A DNA stretch of 64,000 bases, taken from the NCBI RefSeq assembly GCF_041146795.1, contig NC_135176.1:15493286-15557285 (forward strand), given 5' to 3'. This DNA is from Maylandia zebra. Its lineage: Eukaryota > Chordata > Actinopteri > Cichliformes > Cichlidae. Positions 24,703 through 38,300 of this stretch are shown piece by piece (within the stretch, counting starts at the first letter, position 1; each line of letters starts with the position of its first letter). The notes under the pieces are model-generated. The model ran no database searches. It was not told the origin of the DNA and saw only the letters and a program-made list of their open reading frames with translations. Made by a program: the position numbers and the translations under genes.

Positions 24703-25484
24703 TGTTCATAGCTGCATTGGGAACATAGACACATACGTTTATGAACTGAAAACAAAACAAAACAAAAAAAACAACAACAACTCATTGTTATTTTGGAAAA
24801 AGGGAAAGGGAAAGAAAACTTAAATACTACATCAATCCTACACTGGTTAGGTAGCAGTACAGTGAGTTTGGACAACAACAACTAAATACAAAAGCCACAT
24901 TAACAGATTATACCCAATTTCGCTGTGCAAAAAACTGCACAATGACAATAAAAAGCTCTAAGTCTCTTATAGCTTATAGTTAAATAACGCTATATTAAAC
25001 ACTGCCCTCATACCATCGCCTAAACTTTCAGCAAACAAGTATCAGAAATTGTGTTAGATTGGATGATTTGTTTACATTCAAAAACAGACTAGCATAAGTG
25101 AGAGCCAAATATTAGTTTTTGACCGTTTGTTTTTATTTGAATCATCTTGTCAGATTCCTTTTAAATAACAAACACCAGTAGACAAGAGTAACTTTCGACA
25201 TCTAATTTAACTCTGTCCAACTAACAAACTTAAAATATCGACAAAAATTAGTGTTTAGAAAACTCAAGAGGGGAAATGCCAGATAACCCACTCGACCGAG
25301 GAAATTTCCAAGTCGGAAGCACGTTTACAACAGAAGCAGCTGTCCCCTCCCACCTGCTCTTACAGAGTGGCTCACATTGGCTAAATGACGGCTGCTAGGC
25401 CTTTAACACGCAGCGTCGCAAAACCTCAAGAAAACACACAAAAAACCCTGATCATATCAGACGGAGAGCAAGTTGAGAGCTTAC

Positions 25485-25540
25485 CAGTCTTGTCCAAATC
25501 CGAGATGGAATGACGCGCACTTAAAGAAGATGCAAAAACC
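25485..25540 (-). other. Possible 5' untranslated exon of usp42
   Basis: A good donor (GACTG then GTAAGC, exon edge 25485) lies on the minus strand upstream of the usp42 start, and a plausible acceptor (AATGCAG, about 24,712) precedes the ATG. The upstream limit of this exon is not visible. Low-certainty call. Confidence 0.3.
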
Positions 25541-25586
25541 ATGGAAACCACATAAACATATTTGTACATTAACATAAAGCTGTTGT

Positions 25587-25624
25587 ACACACACACACAC
25601 ACACATATGAAGAGAGAGAGAGAG
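25587..25624. repeat. (AC)n and (AG)n microsatellites
   Basis: About nine AC units at 25587–25604, followed closely by seven AG units at 25611–25624. Confidence 0.9.
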
Positions 25625-25804
25625 TATGCATAGTATGCAAACGGCTACCAAACAGCCATCATAATTCGTCATACAATGAGAACAGAACAAATCAACAATT
25701 GACAATGACTAATTAATATTAAAATCTGTAATATAATGTATTGTTTGGAGTTTAGTCCGTTACTGTTACTATTTTTACCATTTCTTCTTGGAGCAACTGT
25801 AATC

Positions 25805-25855
25805 CACATAATTTCCTTAGGGATTAATAAAGTATTTTGATTCTGATTGTTTCAG
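25805..25855. repeat. Retroelement-tail-like fragment
   Basis: The wording TTAGGGATTAATAAAGTA resembles the 3' tail of common fish retroposons that end in a run of 'taat/taaagt'. A related tail in the opposite orientation lies near 41,053–41,090. Short, so only a weak call. Confidence 0.35.
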
Positions 25856-25891
25856 GATGACCTGCCATTATCCAATGACACATCTGCTTAC

Positions 25892-25976
25892 CTGTATCTT
25901 TTGCTCGTTTCTCCTCCTCTTCTTTTCTCTTTTTTCTAAACTGAGGACCTGATGGCTTTGAACTTTTCTTGTCCAT
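25892..25976 (-). CDS. hAT/ZMYM-type transposase N-terminal exon remnant
   Basis: An ATG at 25976 opens a short exon reading MDKKSSKPSGPQFRKKRKEE and on to KRAKDTG, ending at a strong donor (G then GTAAGC). A Lys/Arg-rich 'KPSGAQFRKKRKEEEEKRAKDTG' start is typical of hAT-derived and ZMYM-like fish genes (recognised from memory). The following exon was not found. The exon ends in phase 1, the same phase as usp42 exon 1, so it could in principle splice into usp42 exon 2; there is no evidence that it does. Confidence 0.4.
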
Positions 25977-26368
25977 CTTCCATTGGTTTTAATTTTGCAC
26001 TGCAGTATGAACACCCATCCCTCAACCCAAGGATCACCACAACATGATCTAACACACCTTTCACAGATTCACTTTGTCTAGGGTGCATTTCTGAGATTTC
26101 ACACAACCCAGGATTCAAATCATGAATACATAATGGGCTTGGATTTACATCATTATGAATGAAATGCGCTCTATTTGGAAGCAGCCGCCCCCTCCTCCCC
26201 TTTCGGTTGTGTGTGAGACTTTAAATCATCAAACTGTAAATTTTAAATTGTTATTGATCCCTTTATCCCTAGTCCTAAAGTGTATATTTATTTTCTTACT
26301 CTTCTTATATATATTGTTTGTTTACTTGCACTGATGTAACTGGAGCTTAGTCGTCTCCTTGTTCAGTC

Positions 26369-26376
26369 TGACGTCA
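26369..26376. promoter_or_regulatory. Full CRE palindrome TGACGTCA
   Basis: Perfect 8-bp cyclic-AMP response element in the region between the divergent usp42 (minus) and arhgap42 (plus) genes, about 1.7 kb upstream of the usp42 ATG. Position suits a usp42 promoter, but a single 8-bp match is weak evidence. Confidence 0.3.
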
Positions 26377-27334
26377 CTAGCCGTGTCTGGACCTAAACTC
26401 TGCTGCAGGTCCATATATCAAACGTTAACTATGGCATTACTAAGCGTTGAAAAACTGTCTAAAGTCTTTCATCTTTAATAAAATGATCAGCGTTCTGCTC
26501 TACCAGGTGTAACAATTGAGTTTAACATCCAGGCATCCATGAAAACGGAATTTATGACATTTAACGGAGTTAGAAGTTAGCAGGGAGTTAGCTCGCTAGC
26601 TTCTATCTAAATACAATATAGCATGTCCTGACTGCCGGGTTTTGGAAACAAATGAAAACGTACAGCTCTGCTATCACTTCCAACATAAATGAAGACAGAA
26701 AGCTAAACAGCAGTGACGTTTGTAGGGTTACTGAAGTTGGGCTAGCTGGTATATAATGATGTGCTATGTGACCGCTAGCAACACAGCTATGTTAGCATAA
26801 TATAAACAAGCTAACTTTTTTCCCACTCGATAAAAGTTAACGTGAGTGTTCTCGGTGGTCAGGAACAAATGTAATCGCATGGCAGGATGCTGTAAAAGGA
26901 CCAAACTTCAGCCAGGAGAACAACTGAGATAATCCATCCACAATACGAGGTTAGTCATTCATATACTGCTGCATGGGCTGGGCTGCAGTTACATTCTAAG
27001 GTTTTAAAAACTGAGCTTAAATAAATGATTAGCGGTAATAAAAGCCGAGGGAGGTCAACAGTGATCACTGACTGTTTTAGGAGCTTTTTGAGATTAAATA
27101 GAAGAAAATACAAAACATTAAACATGTTAACAACACAAAAGCCATATTAAACGCAGACTACTTTAGGCCCGGAAGTAGGATTTGTCACGTCATCACTTAA
27201 CCATCGGATAGCATGTGAAATAGATGACACTTTCAACAGTTATGTCCAGATTAAGGGGGACTACAGAAGTGTGTATACTAAAAAAAAAGAGAGAGAAAGA
27301 AATTTAAATAAATACAGCATATTTGTGCTTCACA

Positions 27335-27905
27335 GTCAATTCAATTTTATTGATATACCGCCAGATCACAAGAACAACCTCCTCAAGGTGCTTTATACTG
27401 TAAGGTAAGAACCCTACAATAACACATAGAAAACCCCAACAATTAGCACTTGGCGACAGTGGGAAGGAAAAGCTCTCCTTTTACAGGAAGAAACCTCCAG
27501 CAGAACCAAGTTCACGGAGGGGCAGCCACTTGAACTGACCCTGTGTGTGTGTGTGAATGACTGGAGGGAGACAGGACAAAGACAGGCTGTGGGAGAGAGA
27601 CAGAAAGTATTAATATTTAATGATGCAGAGTAGTGTACAAATACAAGGAGAGCGAAAAAAGATGAGTGAAGAAGAAACACTCTGTGTATCATGGAAAGCC
27701 CCCAGAACCATAAACCTATTGCAGGGTAACAAAATCTCCCGAATCCAAACTGGGAGCTGGTTCCATAGAAGAGAGGCTTGAAAGCCAAAGACTCTGCCTC
27801 CCTTTCTACTTTCAAATGCCCAAGGAACCATGAGTAAGCCAGCATTCTGTGACTGAAGTGGTCTGTTGGGGTTATATGGCGATACGGAGTGGTTGATTCT
27901 CAAGC
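27335..27905. repeat. Dispersed teleost repeat (long copy)
   Basis: Opens with TTCAATTTTATTGATATACC, then AAGGTGCTTTATACTGTAAG, GGCGACAGTGGGAAGGAAAA and AAGAAACCTCCAGCAGAACC. This order of blocks is a familiar dispersed repeat of percomorph genomes (recognised from memory, no search). A shorter diverged copy with the same block order lies at about 53,870–54,150. Confidence 0.65.
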
Positions 27906-28884
27906 TTTAGCTTACATATTGTGTGTGTGTTTGAGTCAGATATAGCACATTTTTAACCCATTGCTCAGTACGAGTAACATGTCCATGTCATTCTCCCTTA
28001 TAGTCACTGCACTTTGTCCCACATTTATTTGGTCCTACGTTTATTTGGATCTGGTCACATTAGTTGTCATGCATTGGGGGTACTGAAATACAGTAGGACG
28101 TGTTCTCCTGGAGTCTACCACTGGGATGTTAACAGTGGATTGGTTTCTAGGTCCTGTTGGCTGCCTGGGACCTCCATAGATCAGGTGTGCTCTGGATTCT
28201 CAGTGGGCTTGTTTTGTTGGGGAAAGTAGCTTAATACCTTTGTTGAGCAGTTTTTGTGGTCTGGTTTTCATCCACTTGTAGAGGCTGCTGTTACTGGGGA
28301 GTGTAACTGCGATGGGATGCATGACTGGTCTGCAACAATGTCCAGGTGGGTTGGTAAGTGTCAAAACACCACCCAGTGCCAGCACCCAAAGTATCCCAGA
28401 TGAACACTGCATTGTAACAGGCAATCAGTGTTAGTTACCCTGTAGTTATGTAGTTAATGAGGTGGCTCATCGATGTACAGTACATCTAGGCGTCTCTAGT
28501 TGTCTGTGAGGAAAACGGGGTTTAAAAAAAAGAGAAAAAAAGGGAAAAACGGCAGGGTACTTTTTAATCCTTTAACACATCAGCTGACATACTCAGTTCC
28601 TTGTAACGCTTTCACTTCACCCGGAATATACTGACAATTAGCGCTGAAATGAAACAGATTTTCAGGACTTTAATTTGAGCTGTTGTGTTATTTAAGTATT
28701 TATTCATAGGAAAATAATTTATTTAAAAATTTGCTCGAGTATTTTCTATTATTAAAATTATTGTTGTTGTTGCTGCCGCTGGTGTTCATATTGTTAAAAA
28801 CCTGTGGATCACAGAGTTATCGGCCCATTTGTATTCTTTGCCAAGTTTTCCACCAATTTCAGCACGCGCCAGCAGGAGTCTCCC

Positions 28885-28898
28885 GTTCCCATAGTAAC
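28885..28898 (+). promoter_or_regulatory. RFX X-box-like motif upstream of arhgap42
   Basis: GTTCCCATAGTAAC is close to the RFX X-box palindrome (two GTTNCC half sites in inverted order). It lies about 430 bp upstream of the arhgap42 ATG. Sequence match only. Confidence 0.3.
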
Positions 28899-29327
28899 AA
28901 GACTAGGATCCGTCCGTAGACAAAGTTAGCCAGTCTTTGCCGACTTCTTTCTTTGGTGCGACCAACATTAAGCCCTGTTAGTTACTCTGCACGGCCGTAC
29001 GTCCGCTTTGCTTCACCTAATAAGTAAATAAGAAGTCAGCGCGACGCCTTATATGAAAGTAGCGACAGTAAGAAGGCTGGAGAGAAGCTGCATGGAGCTC
29101 GTTGTATAGCTTAGCCAAGCCTTCTCTATCAGAGACTCTGTTGTGTTCTTGTGTCCGGAAGTTCTGCTGGGAAAAAAGTAAGAAAGGCATGAAAAAGAGT
29201 AGCTGGAGGAAATTTCTGAGAAATTTGCTCGGAGCACACTGAAACACCGTTTGGTGTCTCGCCGAGGAGGCAGAGAAGGCGTCGTGCTGTTGTTCTCTCG
29301 TAATTAGCGGCGTGTATTAATCTAGCG

Positions 29328-32300
29328 ATGGGTCTGCCGACGCTGGAGTTCAGTGATTCTTTCCTGGACAGCCCGGATTTCAGAGAGCGGCTGCAGTGCC
29401 ATGAAATAGAGTTGGAGCGAACCAACAGGTTCATAAAAGACCTCATCAAAGATGGAAACATGCTCATATCTGCCCTTAAAAGTAAGTACGCGCTGATTAA
29501 TAGCTGATTCTTGGGAGCGAATGTGCTTTACAGTTTGCAGTGATTTATGCAACCTGATCCAAAGGGAAGTCCTCTGGGTATCATTCCAAACAGAACCACT
29601 GTAGGGACTTGAACCTTGAGTGTCTCATTTTTCATTTGTGTGTGTAGTATGAGCAGGACAGTTTGGAAGGTAGTTACAGTGTTATGCACAGTGTAGGTCT
29701 GTGATATACACAGCAGCTATTGCGCGAGTTAATAATTAATAATATTTGTTCACCTTAATTTGTTGATGTAGGTCACCGTTACAATATTGTAGTCTGCTGT
29801 TACATACAGGTTTTAACTAGCAGAAAGCAGCAAACAGCTGACAACTGCCTTGAGGGCCCAAAACAGCAGGACCACCGCCTAACCTCCACCCACCAAGCTA
29901 CTATTGGGTGTTACCTGATTTCGGCTAGATTACTGAAAATATATAAAAAGACCATGTCCACATTAACTATATCAGTGATGTTTTTGATTTTTTTTTCTAT
30001 AAACAGTGGGTATTTTTTTTAAAAGTGGCAGAAGAATGTTAATTTAGCTTGTTTTGCTTGGGTATTAGTACTAAACCTAAAGGCACTAAACTCTCAATTT
30101 CTTTAAAACAGAGGAAAACTGGAAATATTCACATTTTTGCACATATGAATCTTTATTATTATCACATTTGGGGTTTTTCCTGAATACAATTTTTTTTAAA
30201 CGCCAGCCCCAGAATACCTTGTATTTATTAAATGGTTGGAAATAACTGGAACACGCAAATGCTATGCAAAGAAAGTCTTAAAGAAGGTTGCTCAGTCTCA
30301 TGGCATTCACCATCAAATAACCTTACATAGTACAGGTCAGCCCCCAAAGATCGCGTTAATGACTGTGTGTTTATTAATTTTGACACCTTCATTTGACAGT
30401 ATAAAGGCACATGGCTGGGTTACTGACTGGGTGCCATATTCTTGTCCTGATGACAGCTTTCAAACAGCATATACCTCCTTGTTGTTTGTAGTGTTTGATT
30501 AAGGTGGGGGGGTGGGGTTTTTGGCTCACCTGTTGGCTGAGGTCATCACCTGCCGCTGCCAGCTGTATACACACAAGGTCAAAACAAGGCAGAGGTTTGT
30601 CAGAAAACCTTACCTACTTCCGAACTGGATGAAGAAGAACATGAAGTCTAAAGAGGCTGAAGCTTCAATTTTATTGTTTGATCACCACATTTCAGCTTGC
30701 AGCTTTCACCAGGGTGAAGCAATAATACCACAAGTGTTGCTGGAGTTTTAACCTCTGTTAAAAGAAGCATGACCAGACTTCAAAAACAGTAAATATAGGA
30801 CAAGAAGTATGCTTGTGAGGGACAATGTGGGACATATTACCAATGCTGAGAGTAAATCAGTGAAAGAGAGATATATTTTATTTGAATGTTTTCCAAATCT
30901 CTTGCTAAGTAAATATGTGTACTTTTTCGCATTAGATGTCTTACTCTCATGCATCCTCTCTCTCTTAAAAAAAAAAATCCCAGCAGCCTTTAAAACTGTT
31001 GTTAACTGTTCAGAGGATGATTTCTCTGATAATAATCTAGGTTTTAGTTCATCCATGAAATGGCACATCTCATTTTGAGCTGAAAAAAAAAACCTCTTGA
31101 GAATCACCTACCACTAGTTTTACACAGTTATTAAGGGTTTTCGAGTCTTTATTGTAGTTGTATATTTTATTGTGTTTATACTTCACAAAAGTCTCCAATG
31201 TTTGTGTTATTGTGGTGATTTCCACATGTTAACTTCAGGAGAACCTTGATGAAATGATGTCTTTTGGTGCAGCCTCTAAGTAAAAAGCCATACTTTGGAA
31301 AAAGTGTGTGCCTAACAGTGTTGAATTGTAAGATTGAGGGAACACAAGGGGGTCACCTTAAACACACAAGGTGTTTGACTGCTCTGTGACCACACAGATG
31401 TGAAATAACCTGAAAACCAGTCAAAAGCAAGTTATTTGACACCAAACAAACCCTCATCAGAATAAGCACATTAAGCACATTTTTCTGCACGAATGCAGTC
31501 TAGGACATAAACAGTCCTGGACACCAAATCGAGTGCAGAATGAAGTGGTTGTTTTGTTGTTTTCATACATTCAACCTGAACAAAGTTTTTGCAGTAATCT
31601 GGTGTACACTGATAGAAATATAAATGACAGTTTAATGGTTTTATTACCAATTTGCAGTGGAGTGGTATGATTAAGATGTTTTCTCAGCGGCTGCCCTGCA
31701 CAACAATCTCAGGGTGTGTTAATGACAGAATGCAGCCAAGTATTTTGTGTGCCTTAGAGAATAAACTGTGGTATTAAACTCTATTATTGGAGTGTTGTTT
31801 GGACACGTAAACACACAGGAGATTGTTGCAGGGTGTGGCACTTCATTTACATCACACTTGAAGAGACTTGTAGGAAAATATATTAATGGTTTATTACAGG
31901 ATGGAATAAGTGATTTTTCCCTGCAACCTGTAGAACAAAGGGAGCATTTCAGGTGGCCGCTGATGGCAACTTGTGCAAAAAGCTAAACAGGCTAAGTTAA
32001 AGATGTTACCCGTAATCCAGCTGTTAACAATGCTTTAGTTGACGTAATGAACTTCTACCTGTCTTCCTCAGGTCTTTCTCTTGCTGTACAGCGATTCTCA
32101 CAGTCTCTGCAGGAGTTTCAGTTTGAATGCATTGGAGATGCAGAGACTGATGATGAGGTCAATATAGGTGAGACAGAAATGCCCCTTTTTACACAAGCTT
32201 GCACAATATTTAAGATATGCAAAGCCTTTTACAGCAGTGGGATGTGTTATTTATTTTGCAGCCCAGTCTTTAAAGGAGTTCTCTCAGCTCTTAAGCACCA

Positions 32301-35300
32301 TGGAAGAGGAGAGAAAACGTCTGGTAAGAAAATGTGTGATTGTATTTGAGTGTGGGTGCGTAGAAATACAGACTTGGTAGCAGTTTGATACATTGATAAC
32401 TAACTGTAGGATGTTTGTTCTTGTAGATATTTATACCTGTCATCTTTCTCTGGCTGACTATGCTCATCTCTTAAAAAAATTAACCAAACTGCTATCATCA
32501 AAGTCTAAACCAACCAGAAATGTGTTCGCACTCTATGTCTCCTGTTGAGCAGCAGAAAGCAGCAAGTGCATCCCATCTTTAAGCACCTGTAATTTTTTTT
32601 TTAATAGTAAGAATTTGAAAATACTGTGGCAGCATGAAAGGGAAAAAATACCACTTGAATCTGAGGCTTCCTTCAGGTCTGCAGAACTTTATCACGAGAG
32701 AACTGAAACTAGCCTGTTTTGGTTCCCTCTCAGTTCTTTCTCAGTGTCATTTTGGCCGAGCTGAAACCATCTCACTGTACATTACCTTACTAACTACTAT
32801 ACACTGACCAAAAAAGGAGTAAATATTAAAAATAGGATCACCAGGAGGCTAGAAAGCAATTTCAAATGAATGCTAATGATCAACCCAATATGTGACTGTA
32901 AATGTGTTCACAACTTTTTCACCAGCCCAAGTGGACAAAAAAAAAACATGTTTATTCACCATTACTGATTAAGATTTAAGTCATTAGTTACTAGGGCTGC
33001 TCGATTATGGCAAAAATGATAATCACGATTATTTTCACTGAAATTGAGATCTCGATTATTTGACGATATTTATTTAACCCTTTAAGACCTACCATAGAAC
33101 TAAGTCCGCCAGAGCTTATATTATTTTTTTACATGTTGTAGTGCCATTTGTGGGAGCATTTCAAGTTGCTATACAACTGATATGGCCCATATTTTAATAA
33201 TATGTATGCATTAAGTCCATAGTAACTACATTAATTGCAAAAAAGTGCAATAAACTACAAAAAAATTGAAAATAGTTTTTGTTTTGTTTTTTACATATAT
33301 TTCTACTTGGAGAAATTTAAGAGGTTTATCCCTTAAAACTTTAAATACAAAAAAGTTGCAAAAAATAGTTTACAACAACAGGAAATTTATTTTGAGTGTC
33401 TTCATAGTTTTATTTTTGAGATACACCAATTTTTATATACACTGCAGAAAAAACAAAAAAACAATCCTATGATGCAAATTTGCAAAGAAAACAGCAGGTG
33501 CATCAAAATAAACTATTTCCAGCAGTGCAATTTGAGTTCTAAGCATCTCAGAAACTATTCAGAAAAGTCAAACATGACCAGTATAGGTTTTTAAGGCCTA
33601 CAAGTAAAAAACTACATTTCCGCGAAAATGACGTCACTTCCGGTTTCGGCCAGGAAATGGCGGACATGCGATAGTTCGCGCTGATGTCTGTTTCACTGTG
33701 GGAAGTGTTACTAACAGCTGATCGGATCGGCAAAGCATGTTTCTGGAATATTATGTTTTTGTTCCTGCAAGCGCTTTTTATGCAATTTTTGCAAAGCTAT
33801 ATGTGGAAGGAAACCGTGACCGAGGACAAGCTGATGGCATAAGATGTAAGTACAACTCCTCCGGTTTCATATACAAAACAAATTATTGCGCTAGCTTACA
33901 CGGTTCAGGTTCTACAGGGATTTAAAAATCGTTACACAAAACGGAGCGTGCTGCTCTGACCGGATTTAAAGGGTTAACAATGAATTTAAAAAATAATATA
34001 AAATAGTGTGCAACACCACTGAAGTTTTTTTTAACCTCTCTTTTCAACCAACGGCAGTCAGTCTCCTCTCCAAATAACTTCTGCTTAGCTTTCCGAGCTT
34101 CCCTCGGGTCCTCTTAATCAGCGGTCTCCAACCTTTTTTGCGCCACGGACCAGTTTATGCCCGACAATACTTTTTACGGACCGGCCTTTAAGGTGTCGCG
34201 GATAAATGAGGGAGGGGCTAATAATCGGCTCAGTCATTTTTAAGGATCGTTGAAAGCCCAGATCGTAATCGTGATTAAAATTCGATTAATTGAGCAGCCC
34301 TATTAGTTACTATGTACAGGATTTCTGTTTAAAAGCTGAACTCATTCTTAGCCACTGTCACTTCCTCGAGCTCCTACTTCAGTCCAGTTCCCACAAGTCT
34401 GATTCACACCTTCTTTTTTTTTAGTGAATACGTTTTACCGACAGCACTTTGTGCACCATGGCAATTTGGGAAATGTCTTTGACTCAGAGAACCTCCATCA
34501 GTCAGAGGTCTTTGTTTCAGGGTGACTCGAGTCTGGCACAGTCTGTGTGAAGGCAAACCTGTGCGCATGTGCAATGTATGTGCATAGTATGCAACCTCAT
34601 GTGTGTGTCTTTGTGGTTGTGAGCACGGTCTGGTTACAGAGGCACCATGTGGAACCTATTCTGCCAATTCCCCTGTGAGCGTGAGCACAGCCCCAGTGCC
34701 TGGGAAAGTCCATATAAGGGTCCTGTGTGTGTGTGTTTGACTGCCCATTTCTCTTTGTGAGTGTGTATGTGTGTGCACGCATTTCGATTGCATGCTTTTC
34801 CACTTAATGTGGCACTACTCCAACCCTTCTAACAACATCATTATTATCATTATTATGTTTAAGGGAAATTCCAGCAAATGAGTTCCTCTGAAATACCTAC
34901 CCGTCCAACCTGAAAAGACCATTATTGTGACCTGACAATGGACTTCAGTCTCTTAGATTCCACTTTCATCCAGCTGAATGTAATAAGAAACCAGATCTCT
35001 TTTGGGGTATTAGGGCAGCACGAAAGTCAAAGTGAAAGTGGAGTCATGATGTGGGAGTGGGGGTATATTTATAGTCTGATGCTTAAATCAACTGAGACAG
35101 AACAAAGTAAGATTTGACCGACATTTGCAATATATAGACTCCTGACTAAAGAGGGCAGAGACCTAATGTAAACACCAGAGTCCTCAGTTCTGATAACCCC
35201 TCTGTACCACAGCCTCTCACTCACAAGTTTCTCATACATACTGCAGCAACTCAACCAGCAGAAATGTTACAGCAGTTTTACTGTAATTTTTCTGATGAAA

Positions 35301-38300
35301 CAGGCCAGTGTTGGCCAATATTTTGTGAAATACTTTGCATCAGAGCTCTTTGGTTTGCAGTATTTCAATGACTACTGGCAAAAAAACAGTTTTATGTCTA
35401 GTGTTTTTAAATAGAGTGATGTGCAAAAGTCTTGAGCCACCCCTCATGTCTTTATCTTTTTCTAGGACAACAGGAATACATTGTATAAAGCAAAAAAAAA
35501 AAAAAAAAAGGGCATTTCTGACAAACCTTATAGTCAAAATTGGATATCACCACCGAGCAACTTTATTCTTCAACAAGACCTGAACTCTCTTTGGCAAGCT
35601 TTCTTTCTTCAAGTAGTCTTCAGGAACAATTCTACAGGCTTCTCGAAGGACAATCAGATTTTTTCTTTTTATCCTTTGGATGTTGGCTGCCTTTTGTTCC
35701 ATTCTAATCTCACACTGTTGTTGTTGATGTTGAAGTCCAGGTTCAACATTATTGTGGGGAGGCCAATCCATGACTAATAGTGTTTCATTGTGTGTTTTCT
35801 ATCCAGGTATGCAGTTTGTTTGGGATAATTGTCATTTTGCAAATGGTCAGATACAAAGACTGGATAGCAAATGTGTGAAAAAGGAGCCGATGTCAAAAGA
35901 AAAGCTTTAAAAGACCTTCAGAAAGTCTGGCTTTGGCACAATATAAAGGAATGTGAGATGGCTTGAGGCTTTGGCAGAGTACTGTATGTGCCAAGCATGA
36001 CGAAATCATAACTAAATGTTTGTGCTGGGTGTTACTGTGATGTTTGAACAGCTCTTCAAGGTGATGAAGCTTAAGCTTTGTTTTTTTTTTTGTTATGTCA
36101 GCAGCAGGTAAAGTGTAGGCATTAAAAGGTGTTTGATTATTCAGATCATTTGCTTTGCTCAAATATACATACCTTGCTACCTCTGTTCTCAATAATTTCC
36201 ATTTAAATAGTTTACAATTGACAAGGTAAATAGAGTAAATCTCAACCAGAAATTTGCTTTTATACAACAATTTGGTGAAGTTTTCGATAGATTGTCTTGT
36301 TAGCATATTGATTTGAAATATTTTGAATTAAATTTTCCTGTTTTAAGGTAAAACTCTCAGAATAATAAAAGGCAAGCCTCTGCTGACCAGTTGATAAAAG
36401 CTATTTTGAGTGAGACGCTAAAGCCCTCATGGGAGCTGTTGCTTTATTTATGTTGCTTGTCTCGATATTTACTCGATATGACACACTGAGCTGACTGCAT
36501 TTTCTGTTTTCATCTCTTAGATCCAAAATGCTGATGATGTTTTGATCTCACCACTCGAGAAGTTTCGGAAGGAACAGATTGGAGCTGTAAAGGTATACCT
36601 CCTCTTCTTATAGTCGAAGGGTCACTGCTGAGTAGATTATGAACATGGATGTTGCTTTCATTTGGTATGCAGCACTCTGGGTGGTGATCAGACAGATCAC
36701 TCTGCTTCTTTCTGGTCCCGCTCGGGTTGTTAGTCAGCGATCAGAGAATCCAATTTGTCGAGATAAATGATGGATCACAGTCCAGTGTCAGCAACAAGGT
36801 CATGGGAACGGACGCTGGGAGGGCAAGAAAAGGAGCACGTCACAGACAGAGGGATGGTTGAACTCAGACAGACAGTGTAAACAAAAAATGAGTTTGGTGT
36901 CTGGTTTCAGCAGCTGTCTCGAGTTGTATAATCCAGTTTTATCTATTTTTTGGTTTCCTCTTTTCTTTTTCAGTGAAAAATAAGGATGTAGATAGCAGCA
37001 TCACGTGGTCGATTACTAGTCCTGAAAATGAAATCAAAGCTCACTTCTTTGTATTACTGGAAGTAACTCCTCAGCCTGAAATGTTGCAGGTGTTTGCGTG
37101 AGAAATGCCAGTAGTCACTTCTCAGAGAATAGAGATACACGTGTGGCATTGAGAGCTACAGCTGTTTTTGTAAAAGAGATGTTATCGTAACTATTTTTAG
37201 TGTGTCTCTTCCAAAAAATGTGCTACTGAAACTCACAGTTCCAGCAGGATAAACTCAAAACTTTAGTGACTGCCTAACTTTTATCTGTAGAATAAAACAA
37301 ATTACATAAGAAGTTAGGACGATGTGAGAAATTGAAACAAAAAATGGAACGCAGTGATTTGCAAATATAACCAGTTAAAGCTGCTCAACAGCCCCATATT
37401 TTTTTATTTCATAATGTCCAAATGTTTTCAGCTGCTGAAAGGTCTGGACTGCAAGACTTTTCTACTGTGAAGCCATACTGGTTGAGTAGTTGGCATTGTC
37501 TTGCTGAAATATCCAAGGCCTTCACTGAAAAGACAATCTGGGAGCACAAGTTGCTGTAAAACCTTCAGCATTGACGGCCCCTTTTAAGATGTGTAAGCTG
37601 TTAATTTCACAGGCACTGACGCACCCCAGGAGATTCAAACTTTTGAGCTGAGCACTGATAACAAACCAGATAAAGGTGTGTCTCCGCTTTAGTCTGACCA
37701 CAGAGCAGTTTTCTGCTTTGCCTCAGTCCATTTCAAATAAGCGTTAGCCCAGAGAAGATGGTGGTGTTTCTGGAATATGTTCATATATAGCTTCTACTTT
37801 GTATGATAAAGTTTTAGCCTGTGGTGTCAAGAGAAAAAGTTTAAATATAATTACAAAAGACTGATTTTTAAAAAAAGGAGATGTGGGGGCCCACCGTAAC
37901 CCTTTGTGTACGGTTTGTCAGAAAGTCCTTAATCCATAGACAGGTGGAATATGGGACTCCTAGGGTTAACAGCTTGCACACCAGCTGTGAGGAAGGATGG
38001 TGTTAAAGGCAGAGCTAAAGTCAATAAAGAGGAGGCGTGTGTAGCTCCCCTGGTGCTCCAGGTGCGACAGGGTAGCATGGAGAGATGTAGATGATGAGAT
38101 ATTTTAAAGCCTCGATTATACACGGACCACTGGAGACCCAACGACTGAGTAATCATTCCAGTTATACTTCTTTAAACTGCACTGCCTACGCGCATATGTA
38201 GTTGGTGCATTGTAATTGAAATTCACAGACACCCAAGAAGATTCGCAGATGTGGAAAGTATAAAACCCACTTAAGTCTGAACAACACTTAAGTCTGTTCA

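Larger units (their letters stand above)
24712..29327. other. Divergent intergenic region usp42 / arhgap42
   Basis: Besides the items listed separately I see no conserved coding exon here. About 26,560–26,830 is rich in GTTAGC/GCTAGC words, as often seen in fish non-coding DNA. About 28,430–28,880 shows nothing recognisable. The GC-richer stretch just before 29,328 is probably the arhgap42 5'UTR and promoter. Confidence 0.5.
32324..36520 (+). other. arhgap42 intron 3
   Basis: About 4.2 kb. It is occupied largely by the nested hAT/piggyBac insertion and Tc1-like copy 1. The remainder (for example 34,320–35,400) shows no feature I can support beyond short GT-rich tracts. Confidence 0.6.

Noticed and set aside
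29017-29552. Minus-strand open frames over arhgap42 exon 1
   Set aside because: Antisense shadows of the 5'UTR and first exon.
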